Shown: positions 50,454 through 59,475 of the stretch, in pieces
Numbering within the stretch: position 1 is the first letter of the stretch
How the letters are laid out: each line of letters opens with the position of its first letter
Assembly: GCF_000265425.1 (NCBI RefSeq)
Contig: NC_018014.1
Location: 4,526,001 to 4,590,000, forward strand
Source of the DNA: Terriglobus roseus DSM 18391
GTDB taxonomy: Bacteria; Acidobacteriota; Terriglobia; Terriglobales; Acidobacteriaceae
Direction of reading: 5' to 3'
Length of the DNA stretch: 64,000 nt
The notes under the pieces: generated by a model
Told to the model about the DNA's origin: nothing
Seen by the model: only the letters and a program-made list of their open reading frames with translations
The model's database searches: none
Translations under genes and position numbers: made by a program

Positions 50454-51896
50454 TTACGCGTTTGCCTTCATCTTCGCAGCAGCTTCCAGAACTTCCTCGA
50501 TGCCACCCTTCATGTAGAAGGCCTGCTCCGGGATGTCGTCGTGCTTGCCTTCGATGATCTCCTTGAAGGAGCGGACCGTATCGGCAACCTTGACGTACTT
50601 GCCGGGGTTGCCGGTGAAGACTTCTGCGACGTGGAAGGGCTGCGACAGAAAGCGCTGGACTTTACGCGCACGGAATACGGTGAGCTTGTCCTCTTCCGAG
50701 AGCTCGTCGATACCGAGGATGGCAATGATGTCCTGCAGATCCTTGTAGCGCTGCAGAATTCCCTTCACCTGCTGAGCCACGTTGTAGTGCTCCTCGCCCA
50801 CGATGCGGGGCGAAAGAATGCGCGACGTGGAAGCCAACGGATCGACGGCCGGATAGATACCGATTTCCGTCAGTGCACGGTTCAGAACGGTGGTTGCGTC
50901 CAAGTGGGCGAACGTCGTGGCCGGAGCCGGATCGGTAAGATCGTCGGCCGGTACGTAGATGGCCTGCACCGAGGTGACAGAGCCCTTCTTCGTGGACGTG
51001 ATGCGCTCCTGCAGCTGACCCATTTCCGATGCAAGGTTCGGCTGGTAACCCACTGCCGAGGGCATACGGCCCAGCAGCGTGGAAACCTCAGAACCAGCCT
51101 GCGTGAAGCGGAAGATGTTGTCGATAAAGAGCAGCGTGTCCGCGCCTTCTTCGTCGCGGAAATGTTCCGCGATGGTGAGGCCGGTCAGCGCCACGCGCAG
51201 ACGCGCTCCTGGCGGCTCGGTCATCTGCCCGTAGATCAGCGCAGCCTTCGACTTGCGCCAGTCGTTCGGATCGATAACGCCCGACTCCTGGAACTCGACC
51301 CAAAGATCGTTACCCTCACGGGTACGCTCTCCAACGCCGGCGAATACCGAGTAACCACCGTGCTGCATGGCGACGTTGTTGATCAGCTCCTGAATCAGAA
51401 CCGTCTTGCCTACACCGGCGCCGCCGAAGAGACCGATCTTGCCGCCCTTAAGGAAGGGCTGGATCAGATCGACGACCTTGATACCAGTCTCGAACATCTC
51501 TTCGCTGGTGGACTGCTCGTCAAACGCGGGAGCCTGCCGGTGGATGGGCATGCGCTTCTCTGTCTGAACGGGTCCGAGGTTGTCGACGGGCTCGCCAATA
51601 ACGTTGAGCACACGGCCCAGCGTCTCGCGGCCGACTGGCACCATGATGGGTGAGCCGGTGTCGTAAACCTTCATGCCACGGACCATGCCCTCCGTCGCTT
51701 CCATTGCGACGGTGCGGACGCGGCCCTCGCCAAGGTGCTGCTGCACCTCAACGATGACGGACAAGGGGTTCGGAATGTCGAAGCCTTCCGACGTGATGCG
51801 CAGCGCCGAATAGATCGGCGGCATATGCTTCTCGTCGAACTGAATGTCAACGGCCGGGCCGCTGATCTGGATTACTTTACCGATGTTCTCTGCCAT
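50454..51896 (-). CDS. atpD: ATP synthase F1 beta subunit
   Basis: 480 residues. P-loop GGAGVGKTVLIQELI, catalytic VGERTREGNDL and the DELSEED-type ELSEEDKLTV loop are present. It carries the catalytic nucleotide sites. Fits between atpG and atpC with 24-bp and 106-bp gaps. Confidence 0.97.
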   Translation of the reverse strand: MAENIGKVIQISGPAVDIQFDEKHMPPIYSALRITSEGFDIPNPLSVIVEVQQHLGEGRVRTVAMEATEGMVRGMKVYDTGSPIMVPVGRETLGRVLNVIGEPVDNLGPVQTEKRMPIHRQAPAFDEQSTSEEMFETGIKVVDLIQPFLKGGKIGLFGGAGVGKTVLIQELINNVAMQHGGYSVFAGVGERTREGNDLWVEFQESGVIDPNDWRKSKAALIYGQMTEPPGARLRVALTGLTIAEHFRDEEGADTLLFIDNIFRFTQAGSEVSTLLGRMPSAVGYQPNLASEMGQLQERITSTKKGSVTSVQAIYVPADDLTDPAPATTFAHLDATTVLNRALTEIGIYPAVDPLASTSRILSPRIVGEEHYNVAQQVKGILQRYKDLQDIIAILGIDELSEEDKLTVFRARKVQRFLSQPFHVAEVFTGNPGKYVKVADTVRSFKEIIEGKHDDIPEQAFYMKGGIEEVLEAAAKMKANA

Positions 51897-51920
51897 AAGT
51901 TCTCTCTTGCCAGCGCGCGA

Positions 51921-53045
51921 TTAAAGCGCCGCGGCTCCTGAAACGATCTCGATAATTTCCGTGGTGATGGCTGCCTGGCGCACGCGGTTCATGGTCAGCG
52001 TCAACTTGTCGATCATGTCGCTGGCGTTGCTGCTGGCGGCGTCCATGGCGGTCATACGGCTCGCGTGCTCCGATGCCACCGACTCCAGCAGAGCGTGATA
52101 GATCTGCGTGGTCACGTAGCGCGGCAGCAGGTGGCGGAAGAGGCGCGAAGGATCCTGATCGTACAGGTAGTCGACGTCGGCCGTGCCGAACTTCTTCGCT
52201 TCCTGCTCCATCTGGGACTCTTCCGGCGTGTTGATCGAGACGCCGGCGGTTGCTGCGGCGTGGGCCGCTGCTTCCTTCTGTTCTTCCGTCATCTCTTCCG
52301 AGACGGTGATCTCAGGCGAGCCGAGCTTGCGGATCGGCAGCAGCTTCTCAACCACAACGCGCTGCGCGATGACGCTCTTGAACTCGTTGTAGACGATGTA
52401 GACGGAGTCGATCTCGCCGCGTTCGTAGCGGTCGATGATCGAATGCGCGCACTTGTCGACGTCGCCGAAGCTGAGTTTGGCGAGCAAGGAAGACAGGTCA
52501 TGCGTGAGTTCGATAGGCTGCTTGCGCTCGCGGAGATCTTCCACGTGGTGCGAGAGACCGTTGTCGTACTCCTCATCCACGTGCTTCCAAGTGGCCTCGG
52601 GGTAACGACGCTTGAACATGTCGCGCGCCTTGCGACCTACCGTCTCGACGTCGATGTTCTGCTCGCCGGGCATGGGACTTTCTTCCGTCTGCGTCTTGGG
52701 TGCGCGGCGGTAGTCGATGAACTTCTGTGCGGCCTTGCCGATGTTCGAGTTGAACGCGCCAGCGAAGCCCTTGTCGCCCGCAATGACTAGGACGAGCACG
52801 TTCTTCTCTTCGCGCTCGACGAGCAGCGGGTGCATCACATCCGCACCGTCTTCACCGTAGAGGTCGGCGCGGCGGACCAGCGACTGCAGAACATTCGCCA
52901 GCATCTGGGCGTACGGCCGAGCCTGCAGCGCGCGCTCTTGCGCACGGCGCAGCTTAGCCGCCGAGACCATCTTCATGGCCTTCGTAATCTGCCGCGTGTT
53001 TTTAACGGAGCGAATGCGCCGCTTGAGATCCAGTACGTTTGCCAT
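51921..53045 (-). CDS. atpG: ATP synthase gamma subunit, enlarged
   Basis: 374 residues, about 80 more than the usual 290. The N-terminal coiled-coil helix (LDLKRRIRSVKNTRQITKAM) and C-terminal helix (SEHASRMTAMDAASSNASDM) are canonical and form the rotor shaft. The extra residues lie in the Rossmann-like globular part: about 100-150 and about 235-290 (a charged, Ala/Glu-rich stretch). Confidence 0.93.
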   Translation of the reverse strand: MANVLDLKRRIRSVKNTRQITKAMKMVSAAKLRRAQERALQARPYAQMLANVLQSLVRRADLYGEDGADVMHPLLVEREEKNVLVLVIAGDKGFAGAFNSNIGKAAQKFIDYRRAPKTQTEESPMPGEQNIDVETVGRKARDMFKRRYPEATWKHVDEEYDNGLSHHVEDLRERKQPIELTHDLSSLLAKLSFGDVDKCAHSIIDRYERGEIDSVYIVYNEFKSVIAQRVVVEKLLPIRKLGSPEITVSEEMTEEQKEAAAHAAATAGVSINTPEESQMEQEAKKFGTADVDYLYDQDPSRLFRHLLPRYVTTQIYHALLESVASEHASRMTAMDAASSNASDMIDKLTLTMNRVRQAAITTEIIEIVSGAAAL

Positions 53046-53051
53046 GGAACC

Positions 53052-54599
53052 CTACGCCGTTGCCAAAGCCGGCTGCTTCTCGTTCAGGCTCGCTTTGAAG
53101 CTGGCCTTGTAATCGTTGATTGCGTTCGTCAGGCGCTTGGTAATGTCATCGTCGAGCGCCTTCTTGCTCATGATGTCATCCAGAATCTGCTTGCCCGTCG
53201 TGCCCATGTACTGGTGGAAGCCAGTTTCGAACGCCTGTACCTGCTTCACGTCGATGTCATCGAGCAGGCCCTTGGTACCAGCGAAGACGATGGACACCTG
53301 CTGTGCGGCGGTCAGCGGCTGGAACTGGGGCTGCTTCAGAATCTCGACCAGGCGCGAACCACGGTTGAGCTGCTTCTGCGTTGCAGGATCCAGGTCCGAA
53401 CCGAACTGCGCGAAGGCTGCGAGTTCGCGGTACTGTGCGAGGTCGAGCTTCAGCGTGGCACCGACCTGCTTGGTCGCCTTCATGGCGGCAGCGAAGCCGA
53501 CACGCGATACCGACAGACCGACGTTGACTGCGGGGCGGATGCCCGAGTTGAAGAGATCGGTTTCCACGAAGATCTGGCCGTCCGTGATCGAGATCACGTT
53601 GGTCGGAATGTACGCAGAGACGTCGCCAGCTTGCGTCTCGATGATCGGAAGAGCCGTCAGCGAACCGCCGCCGAGCTTGTCCGAAACCTTCGAGGAGCGC
53701 TCGAGCAGACGCGAGTGGAGATAGAAGACGTCGCCGGGGTATGCTTCACGACCCGGGGGACGGCGGAGCAGCAGCGAGATCTCGCGGTATGCCGCAGCGT
53801 GCTTCGACAGATCGTCATAGATGATCAGTGCATGCTTGCCGTTATCGCGGAAGTACTCGCCCATGGCGGTCGCAGCGTAGGGAGCGATGTACGACATCGG
53901 AGCAGGCTCAGATGCGGTTGCAGCGACGACGATGGTGTAAGCCATGGCGCCATACTGCTCGAGCGTCTGCACGATCTGTGCGACGGACGAGCGCTTCTGA
54001 CCAACTGCGCAGTAGATGCAGATCAGGTCGTTCTTCGCCGAGTTAATGATGGTGTCGAGCGCGATGGCGGTCTTGCCGGTCTGACGATCGCCGATCAGCA
54101 GTTCGCGCTGACCACGGCCGATCGGGATCATGGTGTCGATGGCCTTGATACCAGTCGCCATGGGTTCCGTAACCGACTTACGGTCGATGACGCCGGGAGC
54201 GAGACGCTCTACGGGCGACGAGAACTCCGTAACGATGGGTCCTTTGTCGTCGATGGGCTGGCCAAGTGCGTTCACGACGCGGCCGATCATTGCCGGGCCA
54301 ACGGGCACGGACATGATCTTGCCGGTGCGCTTGACGGTGTCGCCTTCGCTGATCTGCGTGTAGTCGCCCAGCAGGACGGCGCCGACCTGGTCTTCATCCA
54401 GGTTCATGGCGAGGCCGCTGATGCCGTGGGGGAACTCGATCAGTTCGCCGGCCATGACCTTGTCCAGGCCGTGAATGCGGGCGATACCATCGCCCAGCGA
54501 GATGATGGTGCCGACTTCGTCGACCGCAATCTTGGTCTCGTAGTTCTCGATCTGCTGACGAAGCAGTTCTGTGATCTCGTCTGCGTTGAGCTGTGCCAT
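53052..54599 (-). CDS. atpA: ATP synthase F1 alpha subunit
   Basis: 515 residues from ATG 54599 (AAGGG ribosome site). P-loop GDRQTGKTAIALDTI, the YCAVGQKRSSVAQIV segment and DDLSKHAAAYREISLLLRRP are canonical. It carries the non-catalytic nucleotide sites. Confidence 0.97.
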   Translation of the reverse strand: MAQLNADEITELLRQQIENYETKIAVDEVGTIISLGDGIARIHGLDKVMAGELIEFPHGISGLAMNLDEDQVGAVLLGDYTQISEGDTVKRTGKIMSVPVGPAMIGRVVNALGQPIDDKGPIVTEFSSPVERLAPGVIDRKSVTEPMATGIKAIDTMIPIGRGQRELLIGDRQTGKTAIALDTIINSAKNDLICIYCAVGQKRSSVAQIVQTLEQYGAMAYTIVVAATASEPAPMSYIAPYAATAMGEYFRDNGKHALIIYDDLSKHAAAYREISLLLRRPPGREAYPGDVFYLHSRLLERSSKVSDKLGGGSLTALPIIETQAGDVSAYIPTNVISITDGQIFVETDLFNSGIRPAVNVGLSVSRVGFAAAMKATKQVGATLKLDLAQYRELAAFAQFGSDLDPATQKQLNRGSRLVEILKQPQFQPLTAAQQVSIVFAGTKGLLDDIDVKQVQAFETGFHQYMGTTGKQILDDIMSKKALDDDITKRLTNAINDYKASFKASLNEKQPALATA

Positions 54600-54681
54600 G
54601 TGTCCCTTTTCCGTCTGTCTGCGCCGCAACCGCAGCGCCTTGCCAAAATTCTGTTACTGCAAAACCTATACAGGCTGCGCG

Positions 54682-55221
54682 TTACGCGCCGGCCAGATGC
54701 GTCTTCAATCCCTGCAACTGCCCACGAACCGAACCGTCGTACACGCTGGATCCGAGGCGAATCACCGCTCCGCCCAGCAGCGCAGCATCCTCAGACCAAG
54801 TGACGCGAACCTTGCTACCAGCCAGCTCGGACGCCTTGTTCTCCAGCAGATTGCGCTCGTTGCTCTCGAGCGGCTTTGCGCTGGTGATCTCCACGTCTGC
54901 AATGCTGCTAGCCTCGTCGGCCAAAGTACTGTACTCCGCGGTGATGTCCCGCAGGGAGTGCATGCGGCCGTGATCCATCAGGACTGCGATGAAGTTGCGA
55001 ACGGTCTTATCCAGACCGACGCGTCCCGCGAGAGCGTCCAGAACCTTCAGCTTGTCCGCCTGCGGCAGAGCCGGATTCAGCAGGAACTCACGAAGGTCAC
55101 GACTGGTGTCGAAGGTTGCAGCAAAGTCCGCGAGCTGCGAACGTACCGCATCGATGTTCATGCCCTGTGCAGCGGTGACCTGCTGAAATGCGCGAGCGTA
55201 GCGAAGCTCAAAGGCGGCCAT
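54682..55221 (-). CDS. atpH: ATP synthase delta subunit
   Basis: 179 residues: an N-terminal six-helix bundle (RYARAFQQVTAAQGMNIDAV) and the C-terminal SKVRVTWSEDAALLGGAVIR segment that links to the b stalk. Its ATG overlaps the atpF stop (TAATG). Confidence 0.92.
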   Translation of the reverse strand: MAAFELRYARAFQQVTAAQGMNIDAVRSQLADFAATFDTSRDLREFLLNPALPQADKLKVLDALAGRVGLDKTVRNFIAVLMDHGRMHSLRDITAEYSTLADEASSIADVEITSAKPLESNERNLLENKASELAGSKVRVTWSEDAALLGGAVIRLGSSVYDGSVRGQLQGLKTHLAGA

Positions 55222-55940
55222 TAGTTACGGCTCCCTTCTGTGAGCTTGCCTGCGAAGTTCGCGATCAGCACGCGGTCATCTTCGGGCGTGATATTCAACT
55301 GTGCTGCGGCACGGTCCACCGCGATACCAGCGGCATAGGCACGCAGGTCGCGCTGTGCGGCTGCAGAAGCTGCAGCAATTTCCTGCTCAGCGGACTGCAG
55401 GATGCGCTGCTTCTCTTCTTCGATGGTGGCGTGGATGTGGGCTTCTTCTTCCGCGGCAGCCTTATCGTTTTCCGTGCGGAGCGCGGCGATCTCGCCGTCC
55501 AGCTTGCCGAGGCGATCCTCAACGGCGGCCAGGCGGGCCCGAGCTTCTTCGGTTGCGATGCGTGCTTCCACGATGTTCTTCTGGATGCCCTCGGTACGTG
55601 CGCGGAAGGCCTTCGGCAGCATCTTTGCGAGACCGTATCCGACCGCGGCAAAGAGGACGAGCGCATTGAACCACTCAAACACAGCCGAAGCCGTTCCTGG
55701 GTTCATGCCGAGCATGCCGCCAAGCTTGATGACCGAAGGCGACTTACGGAAGGCCTCTTCGCCGCCCTCAGCTTCCTTCTTCGAATCCTTATCGTTGGCT
55801 TCCGGCTCGGAGCGCTGGCCAGAGGCCGTCGACGCCGATGCGGGGGCAGCTTCCTGCGCACGCAACACGGGCGTAGAGGTCGCCAGCGTCAAGGCCAGCA
55901 GTGCAGCGAATACAAACTTCATCTTTGGGGCAGTCGTCAT
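55221..55940 (-). CDS. atpF: ATP synthase b subunit with an extended, signal-like N-terminus
   Basis: 239 residues from ATG 55940. A typical b subunit is about 160 residues with one N-terminal membrane helix. Here the first 28 residues resemble a cleavable signal (KFVFAALLALTLATSTPVLR, then AQ), followed by a polar, acidic stretch of about 60 residues and only then the membrane helix VFEWFNALVLFAAVGYGLAK and the long coiled coil that binds delta. An internal ATG at 55922 is the alternative start. Ends overlapping atpH. Confidence 0.87.
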   Translation of the reverse strand: MTTAPKMKFVFAALLALTLATSTPVLRAQEAAPASASTASGQRSEPEANDKDSKKEAEGGEEAFRKSPSVIKLGGMLGMNPGTASAVFEWFNALVLFAAVGYGLAKMLPKAFRARTEGIQKNIVEARIATEEARARLAAVEDRLGKLDGEIAALRTENDKAAAEEEAHIHATIEEEKQRILQSAEQEIAAASAAAQRDLRAYAAGIAVDRAAAQLNITPEDDRVLIANFAGKLTEGSRN

Positions 55941-55944
55941 GAGC

Positions 55945-56406
55945 TTAGGCAGCTCCCATTCCCGAGCGATGCGGCAGGATGGCTGCGAGCACGCTCTGCG
56001 AGAGCGAGGCTGCGCCGGCCTCGAGTTGCGCCTTGGCTTCAGCGCCCGACCGCTCGACGGACTCGCGCGCGGCGAGGATGCGACGCTGTGCGGCTTCGCG
56101 TGCTTCGGCAACTGCCTTGTCGCGCGCATCGCCCGCAGTTTTTGCGCGGGCATTGCGGGACTCGATGATCTGCGAGCGAGCCGAGCGCAGTTTCGTCTCG
56201 TACTCAGCCGTCTTCGCTTCCGCGGATGCGATGGCAGCTTTCGCTTCGTCCATGGCGCCGCCGGTGCGGCCATGACGGTCTGCCAGCGTCTTTTCCAGCG
56301 GCTTACGCACCAGGACCTGGTACGCCGCTAGCAGAATCAGGAAGAAGATCACGGTCGGCACGGAGCCGAGCACAAGATCGCCAATTGTTTTCAGAATCTC
56401 TTGCAT
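55945..56406 (-). CDS. atpF': ATP synthase b' subunit (second b-type stalk)
   Basis: 153 residues: membrane helix GSVPTVIFFLILLAAYQVLV near the start and a long Ala/Lys/Glu coiled coil. Together with atpF it makes an asymmetric b/b' peripheral stalk, as in cyanobacteria and some proteobacteria. First gene of the operon; the a and c subunit genes are not in the window. Confidence 0.85.
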   Translation of the reverse strand: MQEILKTIGDLVLGSVPTVIFFLILLAAYQVLVRKPLEKTLADRHGRTGGAMDEAKAAIASAEAKTAEYETKLRSARSQIIESRNARAKTAGDARDKAVAEAREAAQRRILAARESVERSGAEAKAQLEAGAASLSQSVLAAILPHRSGMGAA

Positions 56407-56502
56407 GATGGACCGTGGGCCTCGTCCGAGGAACTCCGGGCCTTTTGCGACGACCGGGGACGGCCGTACAGGCGGAGCGTAAGGGACACAGGCAACCCTC
56501 TT

Positions 56503-56531
56503 GTTATACCAATCCCGGCTGGTGAGGTCAA
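56503..56531 (-). promoter_or_regulatory. Promoter of the ATP synthase operon
   Basis: Minus strand TTGACC (56531-56526), 17-bp spacer, TATAAC (56508-56503): five of six matches at each hexamer. It lies about 97 bp before the b' start, leaving a leader of about 90 nt. Confidence 0.7.
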
Positions 56532-56625
56532 TGAATCAGGCTGTGAGGAAGACAGGTATGGGGCTTGGATTCCCGTGAATTTTCAGCGATTTCCGCAGTT
56601 TTCGGGCAGATGTCACACTGGAACG

Positions 56626-57972
56626 GTGAATGACACAGCCGCTCGCCCCCAGGAACCCGTAACGCGAACCCAGAAGCGCATTGTGATCGCCAGCTTCGGT
56701 TCGCTTGGCGATCTGCACCCGTTCCTTGCGCTGGCGGTGGAGCTGCGTGGACGCGGTCATTCCGTCACCATCGCCACGGCACCGCACTATGCGGATCGCA
56801 TTGCTGCGCTGGGGTTTGCGTTTGCGCCGATTGGGCCAGAGATCTCGCCGGAAGATCCTGCCCTGCTTCGTCGGTTGATGACTACCGTGCGGGGGCCTGA
56901 GTATCTCTTTCGGACGCTGTTCCTGCCGCATCTGCCGCAGATGTATGCGGACCTGGAACGGATCTGTGCTGGTGCGGATCTGCTGATTGCGGGTGAGGTA
57001 GTTTTTGTGGCGCCGTTGCTGGCGGAGAAGACTGGGTTGAAGTGGGCTTCGGTGTTGCTGTCGCCGATCTCATTCCTTTCGGCCCATGATCCTTCGGTGC
57101 TGCCGCCGCTGGCTCGTTTCGGCGGGCTGCATGGCTTGCCGCACTTCGCACAGGTTGCGTTGCGGGCGATGACACGGATGGGCTTCCGTCGCTGGTCTGC
57201 GCCTCTGCACAAGCAGCGTGCGGCGCTGGGGTTGCCGCATAAGGCGAACGCTCTGCTCGAAGGAAAGCTGGAAGCGGACCGCGTGCTGGCGATGTTCTCA
57301 GAGCACTTTGCGAAGCCGCAGCCTGACTGGCCTGCGGGAACGGTGCAGACGGGTTTTGCTTACTTTGATCAGACTGCTGCGCAAGAGGCTGCGCCGTTGA
57401 CGCATGATGCGGCTGCGCCGGTGACTGCTGCGAGTGCGCGTACTGCGGAGCGTTTACGCGAGTTTCTCAGTCAGGGCGAGATGCCTGTGGTGTTTACGCT
57501 TGGGTCTGCGGCGGTGCATGTGGCGGGCGATTTCTTCCATGTGAGTGCGGGTGCTGTGTCTCGTTTGAACCTGCGGGCTGTGATGATTACGGGGCGCACG
57601 GATCTTCGGGGGCTGGAGACGGAGCGCATTCTTACGGTGCCTTATGCGGACTATCGGACGCTGTTTCCTTATGCTGCCGCGGTAGTTCACCAGGGTGGCA
57701 TTGGGACTACGGCGGAGGCGTTGCGGGCTGGGGTTCCTTCGCTGATTGTGCCGTTTAACTTCGATCAGCCGGACAATGCGGCGCGGGCTTTGCGGCTGGG
57801 TGTGGCGTTGTCGTTGCCCCGCCGGAAGTACAACCGGCGGCATGCTTATTACGCGGTTCATCGGCTTTTGCGGGATGAGAAATTGCGGGGTCGTGCGGAG
57901 GCGCTTGGTGAGGCAATTCGCGCGGAAAACGGCGTAAATCACGCCGTTCAGGCCATCGAAGAGCTGCTTTAA
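56626..57972 (+). CDS. Glycosyltransferase, GT1/UGT (MGT-like)
   Basis: 448 residues from GTG 56626 (GGAA upstream). The N-terminal domain opens RIVIASFGSLGDLHPFLALA; the C-terminal donor-binding motif reads VVHQGGIGTTAEALRAGVPS and LIVPFNFDQPDNAARA, as in sterol, macrolide and flavonoid glucosyltransferases. It probably glycosylates a lipid or small molecule from a nucleotide sugar. The start avoids the atp promoter region; earlier in-frame codons exist but would cross it. Confidence 0.87.
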   Translation: MNDTAARPQEPVTRTQKRIVIASFGSLGDLHPFLALAVELRGRGHSVTIATAPHYADRIAALGFAFAPIGPEISPEDPALLRRLMTTVRGPEYLFRTLFLPHLPQMYADLERICAGADLLIAGEVVFVAPLLAEKTGLKWASVLLSPISFLSAHDPSVLPPLARFGGLHGLPHFAQVALRAMTRMGFRRWSAPLHKQRAALGLPHKANALLEGKLEADRVLAMFSEHFAKPQPDWPAGTVQTGFAYFDQTAAQEAAPLTHDAAAPVTAASARTAERLREFLSQGEMPVVFTLGSAAVHVAGDFFHVSAGAVSRLNLRAVMITGRTDLRGLETERILTVPYADYRTLFPYAAAVVHQGGIGTTAEALRAGVPSLIVPFNFDQPDNAARALRLGVALSLPRRKYNRRHAYYAVHRLLRDEKLRGRAEALGEAIRAENGVNHAVQAIEELL

Positions 57973-58117
57973 GGCAGGGTCTGCGCAGGAATGAATCGAT
58001 TCAGTGCGAGGCCCGGGACTTATGGGTCCGCCAAACCACGCCTGTCACGAATTTTTCTCTTGCAGTGCCGGCAAACGGGCGTAGCCTGAAGTCACTCCTA
58101 GACCCGTTCCAGGGTCC

Positions 58118-58170
58118 ATCAGGCCGCGAGACCCGGGAAGTTCCTCCACTCCCCTCTCCCGCGGCCTGAT
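58118..58170. terminator. Possible hairpin between convergent genes
   Basis: ATCAGGCCGCG (58118-58128) is complementary to CGCGGCCTGAT (58160-58170); 11-bp arms with a 31-nt pyrimidine-rich loop. The rest of the 249-bp spacer shows nothing else. Confidence 0.45.
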
Positions 58171-58221
58171 CCATGTCCGGCACCCGCCTATCGGAATCCC
58201 ATTCCAAACTCTGAGAACCGC

Positions 58222-58929
58222 CTAGTGAGCCGGCACCATGACGGCGTTCTCGTCCACCTTCGGTATTCCGAAGTGTCCCCCCAGATGCAGCAGGTCGAGC
58301 GGTCGCAATGTGCAGTCGACGTTGATGACGGTCATGTTGCGGTCGCCGCGGTTCAGGACGGTGAGGCCGTTGATATTTGCTCCCGTGTAGTGCAACCACA
58401 GATCGGTGATGGTGGTGGCGTTCCTGCCGTTCGCGTTGACCAGGTGCTTCCATCCGGCTGCGCGATATTGGCCGTCGATCATGGCGAGCGCACCGGGGTC
58501 GTAGCGTGCGTATTCATTCGCGTGGAAGGTACGGACGCTGATGCTGTTGAGACCGGCGACGATGCGTCGCGTCTCCGAGTCCTGGCCTGCGAAAAAGCTG
58601 TCGGTCAGTCCCAATAGATTGCGGTCGAAGGTGAAGGCCGTCTGCGAGGCGGAGCTGGTGAGCACCGAGTCAAAGGTGGGTATCCAGCCTGCGGGCGGTG
58701 GGGGGCCCGGCGGTGGCGGCATGGGCGGCGCCTGCTGCACGGTGGGGTACGAGTTGGGATCGCTGGGACTGTAGACGTTGCCGTTCTGCACGGGCGGCGG
58801 AGCCTGGGTCTGCGGCGCGGGCTGTCCCAGCATCTGCGCGTGAGCTTTCCCTGGGGCCGCTGTCGTGAGCAGGGTGGCAGCCAGAAGGACAGCGACGGAA
58901 GTGGGCGAGGCAGAGCGAGCGATCCCCAT
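58222..58929 (-). CDS. Exported protein with proline-rich linker and DUF4252 domain
   Basis: 235 residues from ATG 58929, with signal peptide (LAATLLTTAAPGKAHA, then Q). Residues 35-85 are Pro/Gln-rich (PPMPPPPGPPPPAGW). The C-terminal 125 residues match the DUF4252 pattern: RIVAGLNSISVRTFHANEYA, GWKHLV, INGLTVLNRGDRNMTVINVD and LDLLHLGGHFGIP. DUF4252 proteins are small exported proteins of unknown function often linked to sigma/anti-sigma loci in other phyla; none is seen here. Confidence 0.75.
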   Translation of the reverse strand: MGIARSASPTSVAVLLAATLLTTAAPGKAHAQMLGQPAPQTQAPPPVQNGNVYSPSDPNSYPTVQQAPPMPPPPGPPPPAGWIPTFDSVLTSSASQTAFTFDRNLLGLTDSFFAGQDSETRRIVAGLNSISVRTFHANEYARYDPGALAMIDGQYRAAGWKHLVNANGRNATTITDLWLHYTGANINGLTVLNRGDRNMTVINVDCTLRPLDLLHLGGHFGIPKVDENAVMVPAH

Positions 58930-59045
58930 AGGTGGTTGGACACCAATTTCACTCAATGGTCGCGGTTGGTCGTGCGCTGATTTACGACACAGGAATCGGA
59001 CAGGCGACACCGTTGGGTCACTGCCAAGGCGGGCCGCCTTGCGCT

Positions 59046-59348
59046 ATGATGATGCGCATGAAGCTGCTTCGCCGCCGACGCGCAACCCTACACGACCTGG
59101 AAGCCAGGCTGCAGGAGAGTATTGCCCAGATTCCCGCTGCCGTTGAGGCAGCCATGCCGCGCAACCGTCACAACAAGGTGACCGTTACGGTCGCCTGGAT
59201 CGCGGGTGGCATCGGCGTTTTGACGCTGGGCCTTCTCGCCGGTCGCGAGTTGCGTGTTCGCTATAAGTTCAAGCGCCGCACGCCGTATGACTACTACGCG
59301 CATGCCGGCGACCAGACGCCCGATCTTGAGTTCGGCGTCGGCATTTAG
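59046..59348 (+). CDS. Hypothetical single-span membrane protein
   Basis: 100 residues from the first of several ATGs (59046, 59049, 59052, 59058). A basic, helical N-terminus (LRRRRATLHDLEARLQES) is followed by one membrane segment (TVAWIAGGIGVLTLGLLAGR) and a short tail. No family recognised. Divergent from the DUF4252 gene. Confidence 0.6.
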   Translation: MMMRMKLLRRRRATLHDLEARLQESIAQIPAAVEAAMPRNRHNKVTVTVAWIAGGIGVLTLGLLAGRELRVRYKFKRRTPYDYYAHAGDQTPDLEFGVGI

Positions 59349-59475
59349 ATCCGATCCGGTTTCTCCGGGTACAAGCCGGGCGCCCCACTGAAGCCTGTCC
59401 TGCGGTATCGAAGGACGAAGCTAAGGTGGGGTTTGCTATGTGCGGCCATCAAATTCTGAAAAGGTAGAAACGACT

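Noticed and set aside
52830..54803. Plus-strand open frame opposite atpA/atpG
   Set aside because: Shadow of conserved ATP synthase genes.
58001..58453. Minus-strand open frame of 150 codons in the spacer and the DUF4252 3' end
   Set aside because: Mostly out-of-frame with the DUF4252 gene and rich in Arg/His; shadow.
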